The position numbers were made by a program, and so were the translations under genes. From Allomuricauda sp. NBRC 101325 (GTDB lineage Bacteria; Bacteroidota; Bacteroidia; Flavobacteriales; Flavobacteriaceae), in NCBI RefSeq assembly GCF_030268205.1, contig NZ_BSQF01000002.1, forward strand, positions 248,001 to 312,000: a stretch of DNA of 64,000 bases. The letters are read 5' to 3'. This document shows positions 36,518 through 46,053 of this stretch, in pieces. The first letter of the stretch is position 1. Each line of letters opens with the position of its first letter. The notes under the pieces were generated by a model. It was not told the origin of the DNA. It worked only from the letters and a program-made list of their open reading frames with translations, and made no database searches.

Positions 36518-37750
36518 GTGTTTTCCAAACTGAGTAAAAGTGCTTACATCCTTTTTTTTGCAGTGCTACTTGTGGCTGTGGGCATATTCTTTTTTACTCA
36601 TGGAGAGGAAGAATATGTGACGGTTTCGGAATCCCTGCCAGTTCATTACAACGGGGAGCAGTTTGCAGGATCGGAATCATGTATTGCCTGTCATCAAGAA
36701 ATTTATCAAAGTCATATCCAAACAGCCCATTATAATACTTCGGCAGTTGCCACCGCTGAAACCTTAAAAGGTGTTTTCGACGGTACTGCACACACAGTTG
36801 AACTAATTGATGGCAAGGCGCAAATCCTTCAGGAAGGAGAAGACTTTTTTCAGACCATACAATCAAAAACTTCTGATAAATTATTGGACAAATCGCGTTT
36901 GGACCTTGTTGTTGGCTCAGGTGTTAAGGGACAATCCTATTTATCTTTCAATGGAGATTCACTTTATCAACTTCAGGTTTCCTATTTTACACTCATCGAT
37001 GATTTTATCAATAGTCCAGGTTATCCTAATTATAAATTCTCTAGGGCAGTTACAGATAATTGCGTTAAATGCCATGTGACTTTTGCAAAGAATGAGAATC
37101 CAAAGGGCATTTCAAATGTGTATGATCGAAAATCCTTTATGTTGGGTATCGACTGTGAACGTTGCCACGGCCCATTAAAAAAGCATGTCGATTTTAGGAC
37201 GGGAAATGTAAGTCAATCAGCAATGGATCCCGTAATCCGAATTGATTCCCTTTCGCGACAAATGCAAATGGACAATTGCGTGCAGTGCCATTCTGGATTG
37301 CGTGCTATTCAAATCAAGGACAATCCTTTTTCCTTTGTTGTTGGGGATCAATTGGACAAATATGCCAAAAATTACAATTTTGGGCGTCCCCAAGCAGAAT
37401 TGGATGTACATGGAAATCAATATGGTCTGCTAAAAAGCAGTGAATGTTTTAAAAATTCAGAAGCATTGAGCTGTACTACCTGCCATAATCCCCACAAAAA
37501 GCAACGAGGCGATTACGATCATTTCAACTCAAAATGTATGGAATGTCATGCCGCACCCCAAGATTTGCATAATAATTCTGGATTGGATAATGCCAATCTT
37601 ACCGATTGTATCAGTTGTCATATGCCACTTTTTCCATCCCAGACCATGAAGGTGAGATTGGATGAAAATGCAGAGGAAACCTCTGTGGACATCCGAACAC
37701 ATCTTATTGGGATTTATATAGAACAGGTACTTCAAAACGGCAAGGAGTAA
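36518..37750 (+). CDS. Seven-heme cytochrome c (c554-like), periplasmic, membrane-anchored
   Basis: A 410-residue protein starting at GTG. An N-terminal hydrophobic helix (residues 10-26) is an uncleaved anchor or signal. Seven CxxCH motifs bind c-type hemes covalently: CIACH (55), CVKCH (182), CERCH (213), CVQCH (254), CTTCH (319), CMECH (340) and CISCH (364). The spacing and the C554-like arrangement suggest a stacked-heme electron carrier. It precedes a GMC dehydrogenase whose usual partner is a much smaller cytochrome, so it probably accepts electrons from it. Two stem-loops follow the stop, so the GMC gene may be partly uncoupled. Confidence 0.88.
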   Translation: MFSKLSKSAYILFFAVLLVAVGIFFFTHGEEEYVTVSESLPVHYNGEQFAGSESCIACHQEIYQSHIQTAHYNTSAVATAETLKGVFDGTAHTVELIDGKAQILQEGEDFFQTIQSKTSDKLLDKSRLDLVVGSGVKGQSYLSFNGDSLYQLQVSYFTLIDDFINSPGYPNYKFSRAVTDNCVKCHVTFAKNENPKGISNVYDRKSFMLGIDCERCHGPLKKHVDFRTGNVSQSAMDPVIRIDSLSRQMQMDNCVQCHSGLRAIQIKDNPFSFVVGDQLDKYAKNYNFGRPQAELDVHGNQYGLLKSSECFKNSEALSCTTCHNPHKKQRGDYDHFNSKCMECHAAPQDLHNNSGLDNANLTDCISCHMPLFPSQTMKVRLDENAEETSVDIRTHLIGIYIEQVLQNGKE

Positions 37751-37779
37751 CCCCGGGAAAAATATCTTTTTTTAATTGA

Positions 37780-37849
37780 CTTTACCGAGAATTATGGTAA
37801 AGGGCAGCCATTATTTATAAAATTCTTGAATTTGGGGCTGCTTTGTTTT
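37780..37849 (+). terminator. Tandem stem-loops between cytochrome and GMC genes (possible attenuator)
   Basis: CTTTACC (37780-37786) pairs with GGTAAAG (37796-37802). Immediately after, GCAGCC (37804-37809) pairs with GGCTGC (37836-37841), enclosing a small palindrome (AAATTC-TT-GAATTT), then TTTGTTTT. The second structure could be a weak terminator that lowers expression of the downstream GMC genes. No clear promoter for the GMC gene is visible. Confidence 0.4.
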
Positions 37850-37912
37850 CAATTCATCAAGTTTTTTTGGTCATAGTACTACTTTCCGCAACGAATTTTT
37901 CAAAGAAAGTGT

Positions 37913-39637
37913 ATGATACAGATCAAAGAAGCCCCAGAATTTTATGATGTGATCATTGTAGGTTCTGGAGCTGGTGGGGGAATGGCGACCAAACAGTTGG
38001 CCGATGCCGGATTGAATGTGGCCGTGGTGGAAGCAGGTCCGTTTTTTGACCCAGCCGACCCCAAAACCATGACGCAATTAAAGTGGCCCTACGAATCGCC
38101 CAATAGAGGAGCAGGTACCACAAGGGCATTTGGTGGTTGGGATATGGCCTACGGCGGATGGGAGATTGAAGGCGAACCCTATACCCACGAACCAGGTACC
38201 AAATTTGACTGGTTCAGGTCCCATATGTTGGGGGGTAGAACCAACCACTGGGGAAGAATTTCCCTGCGTTTTGGACCTAAGGACTTTAAAGGAAAAACAC
38301 GGGATGGGCACGGAGAAGATTGGCCAATAGGCTATGACGATGTAAAGCCCTATTACGATAAGGTGGACAAACTGATTGGGGTTTATGGTACCAATGAAGG
38401 ATTGGAGAACGATCCGGATGGGTTTTTTCTTCCACCACCAAAACCAAGATTGCACGAGCTTTTCTATATCAATGGAGCCCAAAAATCAGGAGTTCCTGTT
38501 ATTCCTGGGCGACTTTCCATGCTGACCAAACGAATAAACAACGACCGTGGGGTTTGCTTTTACTGTGGACAATGCTCTCGATCATGCTCGGTATATGCTG
38601 ATTTTTCTGCAGGAAGTTGTTTGATATTCCCAGCTCAAAAAAGTGGGGGAAAAGTTAAAATCTATGTCAATTCTGTGGTTCGCGAAGTAACAACGGATGA
38701 AGAAGGTAAAGCAACTGGGGTATCCTATGTCAGCAAAGACGATCTAAAAGAATATAAATTAAAGGGAAGAGTGGTAGTTCTGGCAGCATCTGCTTGTAGC
38801 TCAGCTCGAATCTTATTGAACTCCAAGAGTAAGCAACACCCTAATGGATTGGGAAATAGCAGTGATCATGTGGGGAGGTACTTGCACGATTCAACAGGGG
38901 CAAGCCGCGCAGCATTTGTTCCCGCACTTATGAACCGAAAAGTTTCCTATAACGAAGATGGTACAGGTGGAATGCACGTGTATTCGCCTTGGTGGGGAGA
39001 TAACAGTAAATTGGATTTTCCTCGTGGTTACCATATCGAAGTTGGAGGTGGAATGCGCCAACCCAATTACGGTTTTGGATTTAATACCAACGAGTTCAAT
39101 AAATTCTTTGGCCTTAATGTTGGGGGTTATGGCGATGTGCTACGCGATGATGTGAAAAAATATTACGGTTCCGTAGTACATATGGCAGGTAGAGGTGAAG
39201 GAATAGCCCGAAAGGAAAATTATTGCGAGATCGATAATACTACCGTGGATAAATTCGGAATCCCCGTGCTCAAGTTCAACTACAAGTGGTCCGACCTTGA
39301 GGTGAAACAGGCCAAACACATGCAGGACACTTTTGAGGAAATCATTCATAATATGGGAGGTGAAGCTCTCGGAGATAAACCAGGGGCCGACATAGATTAT
39401 GGACTTCTGGCTCCGGGACGAATTATACATGAGGTGGGAACCACAAGAATGGGGGATGATCCAAAAACTTCGGTTACCAATAAATTCAATCAATTGCACG
39501 ATGTGGACAATGTCTTCATTGTAGATGCAGGGCCTTTTACCTCGCAAGCAGATAAAAACTGTACCTGGACCATTTTGGCATTGTCGTGGCGTGCCTCGGA
39601 TTATATCATTGAGCAATTAAAACAACAAAATCTTTAA
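37913..39637 (+). CDS. GMC-family FAD-dependent dehydrogenase, large subunit
   Basis: A 574-residue flavoenzyme of the gluconate/glucoside dehydrogenase type. The FAD-binding motif GSGAGGG is at residues 17-23. A cysteine cluster C215-x2-C218-x2-C221-x3-C225 with C236 nearby resembles iron-sulfur ligands; FAD-glucose dehydrogenases carry a [3Fe-4S] cluster near the flavin. The C-terminal GMC block is present (IIHEVGTTRMGDDP ... FTSQADKNCTWTILALSW). It has no signal peptide. In this family the large subunit is carried out through the partner subunit's Tat signal, and the next gene is that partner. By family it oxidises a hydroxyl of a sugar, glycoside or sugar acid; glucoside 3-dehydrogenase activity is one option. 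Confidence 0.88.
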   Translation: MIQIKEAPEFYDVIIVGSGAGGGMATKQLADAGLNVAVVEAGPFFDPADPKTMTQLKWPYESPNRGAGTTRAFGGWDMAYGGWEIEGEPYTHEPGTKFDWFRSHMLGGRTNHWGRISLRFGPKDFKGKTRDGHGEDWPIGYDDVKPYYDKVDKLIGVYGTNEGLENDPDGFFLPPPKPRLHELFYINGAQKSGVPVIPGRLSMLTKRINNDRGVCFYCGQCSRSCSVYADFSAGSCLIFPAQKSGGKVKIYVNSVVREVTTDEEGKATGVSYVSKDDLKEYKLKGRVVVLAASACSSARILLNSKSKQHPNGLGNSSDHVGRYLHDSTGASRAAFVPALMNRKVSYNEDGTGGMHVYSPWWGDNSKLDFPRGYHIEVGGGMRQPNYGFGFNTNEFNKFFGLNVGGYGDVLRDDVKKYYGSVVHMAGRGEGIARKENYCEIDNTTVDKFGIPVLKFNYKWSDLEVKQAKHMQDTFEEIIHNMGGEALGDKPGADIDYGLLAPGRIIHEVGTTRMGDDPKTSVTNKFNQLHDVDNVFIVDAGPFTSQADKNCTWTILALSWRASDYIIEQLKQQNL

Positions 39638-39639
39638 AA

Positions 39640-40347
39640 ATGGACAGAAGAAAAAGTATACAAACCATCATTATGGGAGCTGGTGCTTCTGCCTTGATGT
39701 TCCATGGTTGCAAGACCGATACGGAATTGGAATTGCCAGTAACATCCGAAGGCCCTTATTTTGGAAGAACCCCCGAGGAATTGGAACGCATCGAAAAGTT
39801 AAAGGCCATCCAATTGTTCAATGCACATGAAATGGAGACCATTACTTTGTTGAGTACCATAATTCTACCACCAAAGGAACCACATGGCGGGCCTATTGAA
39901 GCAGAGGTTCCTGAATTTATTGAATTTATTGCCAAGGATATTCCCGAATTGGAGCTTACCCTAAAGGGTGGACTCATGTGGTTGGACCACCAGAGCAATT
40001 CGAACTTCAATACAGAATTTAAAACCGCAACCCTTGAGCAACAGAAGCAAATTTTGGACACCATTGCATTTCAGGATATAGAAACACCTTTGGATGAACA
40101 ACCTTTGGAAATTCAATTTTTTGCCTTGATGCGCAACTTGACCGTTACGGGTTATTATACCTCAAAAGTGGGAATTGCAGATTTAGGGTATAAAGGAAAT
40201 CAGCCCAATGTTTGGGATGGGGTTCCCCAAGATGTATTGGATCAACATGGTGTGGCCTATGATCCAAAATGGATCGCCAAATGTGTGGACCAAAGCAAGC
40301 GGAACGAAATCGCCGAATGGGACGAACATGGTAATCTTTTGACCTAA
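39640..40347 (+). CDS. Gluconate 2-dehydrogenase subunit 3-like protein, Tat-type lipoprotein
   Basis: A 235-residue partner of the GMC subunit, separated from it by two bases. The N terminus has a double Arg (residues 3-4), a hydrophobic stretch and a lipobox ending in Cys24 (FHGC), so it may be exported by Tat and lipid-anchored. The body shows the subunit-3 pattern (EMETITLLSTIILP, then PEFIEFIAKDI, GLMWLD and the terminal NPVWDGVPQ-like part). In known FAD dehydrogenases this subunit escorts the cofactor-loaded large subunit across the membrane, which explains the lack of a signal in that one. Confidence 0.85.
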   Translation: MDRRKSIQTIIMGAGASALMFHGCKTDTELELPVTSEGPYFGRTPEELERIEKLKAIQLFNAHEMETITLLSTIILPPKEPHGGPIEAEVPEFIEFIAKDIPELELTLKGGLMWLDHQSNSNFNTEFKTATLEQQKQILDTIAFQDIETPLDEQPLEIQFFALMRNLTVTGYYTSKVGIADLGYKGNQPNVWDGVPQDVLDQHGVAYDPKWIAKCVDQSKRNEIAEWDEHGNLLT

Positions 40348-40437
40348 ACAAAGCTAGTCCGGCTCAAAACGACAACTAAAATATTTTAACGGATTTTAAG
40401 AATATTATTTTTAAAAGCGCAAGAACAGAGGTGTTTA

Positions 40438-40470
40438 ATTATAAAATTCATGAATTTGATGTTTTATAAT
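40438..40470. repeat. A/T-rich inverted repeat upstream of susC
   Basis: ATTATAAAA (40438-40446) and TTTTATAAT (40462-40470) are 9-base perfect arms around a shorter palindrome AATTCATGAATT (40445-40456). It sits in the 249-base gap before susC. It may be a regulator site; it is not GC-rich enough for a good terminator. No TAnnTTTG promoter was found in this gap. Confidence 0.4.
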
Positions 40471-40596
40471 CGCACATTTCTTAATACGTGTGGTCTTTAA
40501 ATTTAAGTTTACCATACACAAACTGTTTTTTCCCAAAGAGGAGGAAAAAGAAGAAATCTCAATTGATTAACTAACACAAACCTTAAAATTGAACTT

Positions 40597-43500
40597 ATGA
40601 AAAAACCTTTTTTCAAGAGAATTATTTTTTTGGTTGCTGTACTTTGTATGGGTTTCGCACAGGCCCAATCAATAACAGGTACAGTTTCCGATGAATCAGG
40701 ACCCTTACCGGGTGCCAATGTTTTGGTCAAGGGGACAACCAATGGTACCCAGACCGATTTTGATGGTAACTTTAGTATTGATGCTCCCAGCAATGCTACT
40801 TTGATTATCAGTTATGTAGGATTCAAAACGGTTGAAGTGCCCGTGAATGGACAAACGACTATAAGTGTGGTCCTTGAGGAAGATGCCAACAAATTGGACG
40901 AGATCATTGTTACGGGTTACGGTACACAGGCCAAAAAGGATTTGACCGGTGCGGTAACCGTTGTTGATGCCGAGGAAATGCAGTCCATCCCTTCTACTAC
41001 CTTTTCACAACAATTACAAGGTAGGGCAGCAGGGGTAACCATTGTGAACGATGCGCGTCCAGGTGGTGAAGCTACGGTTCGTATCCGTGGTTTTGGTACG
41101 TTGGGGAACAACGACCCATTGTACATTATCGATGGGGTGCCTTCCCAAAGACAATCCAACCTTAACCCAAATGATATTGAATCTTTGCAGGTGTTGAAAG
41201 ATGCTTCCTCAGCTTCAATCTATGGATCAAGGGCGGCAAATGGTGTTATCATCATTACTACCAAAAAAGGAAAAATGGGGAAACCAACCATTGATTACAA
41301 TACCTTTTATGGTATTCAATCTCCAGCTAATGATGTAGAGGCATTGAACGCCCGCGAATTGGGAGAGTATTTGTACTTGGCCGATTTGTATGCAGGAAAA
41401 ACTCCAAGCCATGGGCAGTACACCTTTGGTGCCAATGGAGAGGTTTCAATTCCAGATTACGTTTTCCCTAGTGGAGCTATGGAAGGTGATCCAGGAACCG
41501 ATCCTAGTTTATATGCTTTGGAGCCAGGTAATATTTATGCAATTACCCGTTCAGCAGATACCAACTGGTGGCAAGAGGTTTCTCAATCAGCACCAATTCA
41601 AAGCCACAATATTTCCGCTTCAGGTGCCACAGAAATGGCTCGTTATGCCTTTAGTTTAGGTTATTTTTCCCAAGAAAGTATTGTAAAATTCTTTAGCTAC
41701 GATAGGGTTTCTTTGAGAGCCAATACAGAATTCAGGGCTTTGAACAAAAAGTTGACCATCGGGGAAAATTTTACAGCATCGTTTGATAACCTAAAAGGAA
41801 ATGTATCCAATGATGATGAGCAAAGCCCTGTTTCCGGTTCTTATAAGCACCATCCATTACTTCCCATTTACGATATCGCTGGTAATTTTGCAGGAAGTAG
41901 AGGTGCCAACTTAGGTAACAACTTTAACCCATATGCGAGATTGTACAGGGATAAGGACGATAGAAGATATAGCCTTCGTATTTTGGGTAATGCATATGCC
42001 AATTACGAAATCATTCCAGGTCTTGAAATCCGTACCAGCTTTGGTTTGGATGGAAGAGTACAACGTGAAAGGGATTTGGGACGTCCACAACCAGAATATG
42101 TGGAAGGTAACTTTATCCGTTCATCCACCGCCAGGGAACAATATGAGTACCAGTGGACCTGGACCAATACATTGACCTATGCCAAGACCTTTAACGAGGT
42201 GCACAACTTTAAGGCTTATGTAGGTGTTGAATCCATTCAGCAATGGGAAGAGCGTATGGAGGGAAGACGTGAGCGTTATGCCTTTGGGACCAATAACATT
42301 CTAAGCTATTTGGATTTGGGTGATGCCACAACCGCAACAAATAGAGGTTTTGTGTTCCAAGATTATACCCTATGGTCACAATTCGGTCAGTTGAACTACG
42401 ATTATGACGGAAAATATTTGGCCCAGGTTATTTTGAGAAACGATTCATCCTCAAGGTTCCAACAAGCCTCCCGTAGCGCATTCTTCCCTGCATTTAGTGT
42501 GGGTTGGAGGATGTCCGATGAAAAGTTCATGGAGAATGTTACTTGGATCGACAACTTAAAGTTTAGATACGGTTGGGGTAAAACAGGTAACCAACAAATT
42601 GGAGATTACAACGCATACACTACATATCGTTCAGATATCGGTACAGGTGGTTATCCAATTGATGGATCTACAGGTTCTCCTACCATCGGATTTGCACCAA
42701 GAGCTTTTGGTAATCCAGCTGCCAAATGGGAGGCAACCACCTCCAACAACCTTGGTATGGATTTGGTAATGTTGGACAATAAAGTATCCGTTAACCTGGA
42801 TATTTGGAAAAGGGTAACCTCTGACATGTTGATCAACGTACCGGTAACCTATACTGCTGGTCAGGCTGATGAACCTGCCTTTAACGTTGGGCAAATGACC
42901 AATAAAGGTTTTGATTTGGGAATTAGTTATGGGGATCAAAAGGGAGATTTCTCCTATGAGATTAGCGGTAACATTTCCGCTTACAAGAACAATGTAGACC
43001 AGTTGGAAGGTGAGAGCACCAGAATCTTTGGTCAAAGTAGAAGGATACCTGCGCTATCGGTTACTGAAGCTGGTACCCCTTTGGCTTCCTTCTATGGATT
43101 CAAAAACTTGGGAATTTTCCAAACACAGGCCGAAGCTGATGCATGGGCTCCTTATGGTGATTATAATGCACCGGGTAAATTCAGGGTGGCCGATATCAAC
43201 AATGATGGAGTGATCAATGACGACGACCGTACGGTTATCGGAAGTCCTCATCCAGATTTTACCTATGGTATCAATATCAATTTGAGCTATAAAAATTTGG
43301 ATTTGAACATATTTGGTAATGGATCACAAGGAAACGATGTGTTCAACTATGTTCGTTATTTTGCAGATTTCAATACCTTCCAAGGTAACAGAAGTACCAG
43401 AGCTTTGTACAATGCATGGCAACCCACCAATCCACAATCAGATCCAAGTACTTGGGTAGCGGCGAATCCGAATGCCACTTCCCCTATTATGGATGCCAAT

Positions 43501-43803
43501 GACCAGATCAGTAGTAGACCTTCTTCATACTTGATCGAGGATGGTAGTTTCTTCAGGTTAAAGAACATTCAGTTAACGTATAACTTTCCTGAAAGTGTAT
43601 TGTCGGCCATTGGATTGGATAGAGCGCAAGTGTATGTGCAGGCACAGAACATTGCCACCTTTACCAAATATACAGGTCTAAATCCCGAGGTTCAATTGAG
43701 CAACGCGGACGATGCTAGAAGAAACCTTACGTTAGGTTATGATGGTGGGGCACAACCCGTGGCCAAGACCATTAGTTTGGGGTTAAATGTTACACTTAAA
43801 TAA
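40597..43803 (+). CDS. SusC/RagA-type TonB-linked outer-membrane transporter
   Basis: A 1068-residue outer-membrane channel that imports oligosaccharides or peptides with SusD. It has a signal peptide (ending FAQAQ), a carboxypeptidase-regulatory-like domain (about 25-100, ITGTVSDESGPLPGANV start), the TonB box/linker DEIIVTGYGTQ (about 107-117), a plug (about 120-225) with PLYIIDGVPS, and a barrel of 22 strands. The conserved SusC C-terminal blocks are present. susD follows directly, 10 to 22 bases downstream depending on the start. The neighbouring GMC dehydrogenase and hybrid sensor suggest a carbohydrate substrate; no glycoside hydrolase lies nearby in this window. Confidence 0.94.
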   Translation: MKKPFFKRIIFLVAVLCMGFAQAQSITGTVSDESGPLPGANVLVKGTTNGTQTDFDGNFSIDAPSNATLIISYVGFKTVEVPVNGQTTISVVLEEDANKLDEIIVTGYGTQAKKDLTGAVTVVDAEEMQSIPSTTFSQQLQGRAAGVTIVNDARPGGEATVRIRGFGTLGNNDPLYIIDGVPSQRQSNLNPNDIESLQVLKDASSASIYGSRAANGVIIITTKKGKMGKPTIDYNTFYGIQSPANDVEALNARELGEYLYLADLYAGKTPSHGQYTFGANGEVSIPDYVFPSGAMEGDPGTDPSLYALEPGNIYAITRSADTNWWQEVSQSAPIQSHNISASGATEMARYAFSLGYFSQESIVKFFSYDRVSLRANTEFRALNKKLTIGENFTASFDNLKGNVSNDDEQSPVSGSYKHHPLLPIYDIAGNFAGSRGANLGNNFNPYARLYRDKDDRRYSLRILGNAYANYEIIPGLEIRTSFGLDGRVQRERDLGRPQPEYVEGNFIRSSTAREQYEYQWTWTNTLTYAKTFNEVHNFKAYVGVESIQQWEERMEGRRERYAFGTNNILSYLDLGDATTATNRGFVFQDYTLWSQFGQLNYDYDGKYLAQVILRNDSSSRFQQASRSAFFPAFSVGWRMSDEKFMENVTWIDNLKFRYGWGKTGNQQIGDYNAYTTYRSDIGTGGYPIDGSTGSPTIGFAPRAFGNPAAKWEATTSNNLGMDLVMLDNKVSVNLDIWKRVTSDMLINVPVTYTAGQADEPAFNVGQMTNKGFDLGISYGDQKGDFSYEISGNISAYKNNVDQLEGESTRIFGQSRRIPALSVTEAGTPLASFYGFKNLGIFQTQAEADAWAPYGDYNAPGKFRVADINNDGVINDDDRTVIGSPHPDFTYGININLSYKNLDLNIFGNGSQGNDVFNYVRYFADFNTFQGNRSTRALYNAWQPTNPQSDPSTWVAANPNATSPIMDANDQISSRPSSYLIEDGSFFRLKNIQLTYNFPESVLSAIGLDRAQVYVQAQNIATFTKYTGLNPEVQLSNADDARRNLTLGYDGGAQPVAKTISLGLNVTLK

Positions 43804-43825
43804 TGAAAACTAAATGTTTACAGAA

Positions 43826-45580
43826 ATGAAAAAGATAATATCGAAATTACTTGGGACTCTTGGCTTGGTGGCTTTGGTACTGAGTTGTAATAACGATTTT
43901 TTGGATAGACAGCCACAAGGCCAGTTCAGTGAGGCGGATGTTGCCACATTGGATGGTGTGAACGGTCTATTGCTCGGAGCCTATACCATGGTGCCTGGTG
44001 GTGGTTTGGAAGGACAGACCTGGCATAACGACATTCACAGCTGGGTGTTCAATTTGGCCTCCGATGATGCTTTGAAAGGTACCGATGCAGGGGATCAACC
44101 TGAACAGTCCTTTATTGAAGCGTATGACTTTCAATCTTTTAACGTTCATATCCGTGACAAATGGAGAGGACTTTATAAAGGTGTTGCTGCAACCAACAAC
44201 GTGATCAACACTTTGGCAAAGGTTGAGGACGCCACTGAGGAACAAAAGGAACAGATCATTGCTGAAGCAAGATTCTTGAGAGGTTTGTTCCACATGGAAG
44301 CCAGAAAGATGTGGAGAATGCCAACGTATATCAGTGATGAGAATTTTGATTTGAACGATTTGGAAAGCACCAAGGTGCCAAATGATCGTGAAATCTGGCC
44401 ATTCATTGAAGCCGATTTTCAAGCTGCAGCTGCAGTTTTGCCAGAATCGCAAAGTGAGGTGGGAAGACCCACAAGCTGGGCTGCAAAAGCATTTTTGGCA
44501 AAGGCTAAAATGTACCAAGGATGGAACTCAGATGGTTCTGCCAATGCAACCAAACTACAGGAGGCCAAGCCTATTTTGGAGGACATCTTGAACAATGGGC
44601 CATTCTCTTTGATGGCGAAGTACCAAGACAACTTTTTGGTATCTACGCGTAACAATTCAGAATCGATCTTTGAAGTACAGTATGCGATCAGTAGTGCCAG
44701 TGGTGATGCAGCAAACAGAGGTATCGGATTGGCGCACCCCTACACCGATCCATGGGGATGCTGTGGTTTTTACCAAGCGTCGCAAAACCTGGTAAATGCA
44801 TTCAAAACCGAAGGAGGACTTCCAATGTTAGATACTTTTGACGATGCTGATGTGCCTGCTACTGTTGATCCAACAACAACCTTATCAAATTATACAGGTA
44901 CTTTAGATCCAAGGCTTGACCATTCCGTAGGTAGACCTGGGATCCTGTACAAAGGATTTAAGATTTACCAAACCGATTTCGTTCGTGACCTTACTTATGC
45001 CGGACCATTTTTCAGTATGAAACATGTTGCGGAACCAGAAGCTTTCGGACAAGGTGGTTGGGGTAACCTTTCGGCCAATAACTACAGACTAATGCGCTTG
45101 GATATGATCATTCTTTGGCTTGCTGAAGTTGAGGTAGAGGTAGGTGACTTGGAAGTAGCCAGAGGATTGGTAAACCAAATCAGAACAAGAGCTGCAAACC
45201 CAGAAGGCTTTGTTCCTTTGGCGACCCAAGGAGAGGAACGTAATGATTTTACCATTGTTGATGGACAGTATGCCGCCAACTACGATATCGCTACCTATGA
45301 CGCTGTTTGGACCGATAAAGATGTGGCTAGACAAGCGGTACGTTTTGAGACCAGATTGGAATTTTCCATGGAGGGACACCGTTTCTTTGATTTGCAACGT
45401 TGGGGTATTTCTGCTCAGGTATTGAACAATTATCTCCAAAGTGAATCCGAACACAGAACCTATTTAGTTGGTCGTTCATTCCAGGCAAACAAAAACGAAT
45501 TTTTCCCAATTCCTATTGAGGCAATTGATAGATCGGTTAAAGATGGTGCGCCGACTTTAACACAGGATCCAGCTTACTAG
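43826..45580 (+). CDS. SusD/RagB-type substrate-binding lipoprotein
   Basis: A 584-residue surface lipoprotein that closes SusC and binds the ligand. I use the ATG at 43826 (MKKIISKLLGTLGL), which gives a lipobox VLSC; an ATG 12 bases upstream gives the same protein with four more residues. The first part (FLDRQPQGQFSEADVATLDGV) and helical TPR-type core are typical. The C-terminal SusD block EFSMEGHRFFDLQRWG (about residues 515-530) is intact, as is the end FFPIPIEAIDRS. It is cotranscribed with susC. Confidence 0.93.
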   Translation: MKKIISKLLGTLGLVALVLSCNNDFLDRQPQGQFSEADVATLDGVNGLLLGAYTMVPGGGLEGQTWHNDIHSWVFNLASDDALKGTDAGDQPEQSFIEAYDFQSFNVHIRDKWRGLYKGVAATNNVINTLAKVEDATEEQKEQIIAEARFLRGLFHMEARKMWRMPTYISDENFDLNDLESTKVPNDREIWPFIEADFQAAAAVLPESQSEVGRPTSWAAKAFLAKAKMYQGWNSDGSANATKLQEAKPILEDILNNGPFSLMAKYQDNFLVSTRNNSESIFEVQYAISSASGDAANRGIGLAHPYTDPWGCCGFYQASQNLVNAFKTEGGLPMLDTFDDADVPATVDPTTTLSNYTGTLDPRLDHSVGRPGILYKGFKIYQTDFVRDLTYAGPFFSMKHVAEPEAFGQGGWGNLSANNYRLMRLDMIILWLAEVEVEVGDLEVARGLVNQIRTRAANPEGFVPLATQGEERNDFTIVDGQYAANYDIATYDAVWTDKDVARQAVRFETRLEFSMEGHRFFDLQRWGISAQVLNNYLQSESEHRTYLVGRSFQANKNEFFPIPIEAIDRSVKDGAPTLTQDPAY

Positions 45581-45621
45581 TAAAAAACAGATTCAATTTT
45601 AGGATTTTGTGCCTAACAATC

Positions 45622-45657
45622 AAAAGGCCGTGGTAGCAAATGCTATCATGGCCTTTT
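45622..45657 (+). terminator. Terminator of the susC-susD unit
   Basis: AAAAGGCC with GTGGTAGC, loop AAAT, GCTATCAT and GGCCTTTT form a ~16-bp hairpin with one mismatch-type pair. It lies 41 bases after the susD stop and carries a T-run. Confidence 0.85.
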
Positions 45658-46053
45658 GTAGTTTATTCAAAGAGCAATTCTACTTGGTATATCAGTGTCA
45701 AAAACGAAATAAATCAATGATGGGTACTCGGTATTTCAGGAGCTTTTTTTAAGCTTCAATCATTTATATGTCCTTGATAATTAACGTGAAAACACCGTGT
45801 AATACGGGATGGTTAACACAAATGATTACACAATTGCACCATTACAAGACCTGTAGGTTTTCATGGAGCAGCACCAGCGTTAAAATTCTTGAATTTGAGG
45901 TGTCTTTTTGTAAATACAACGCTCAAAACGAGTGCGATAAGTTAAATTTACGATAGATAGTTTATTATAAAAGTTTGACTTTCCTCTTAGTTTAAGTGAT
46001 TGGATAAAAAACCTAAAATTTTGAGTTAGTTGAATTTTAATTCATTCGAGTTT

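Noticed and set aside
45768..45956. 62-codon frame in the gap after susD
   Set aside because: Composition is not protein-like, and no promoter or ribosome-binding context was seen; a small RNA is more plausible here.
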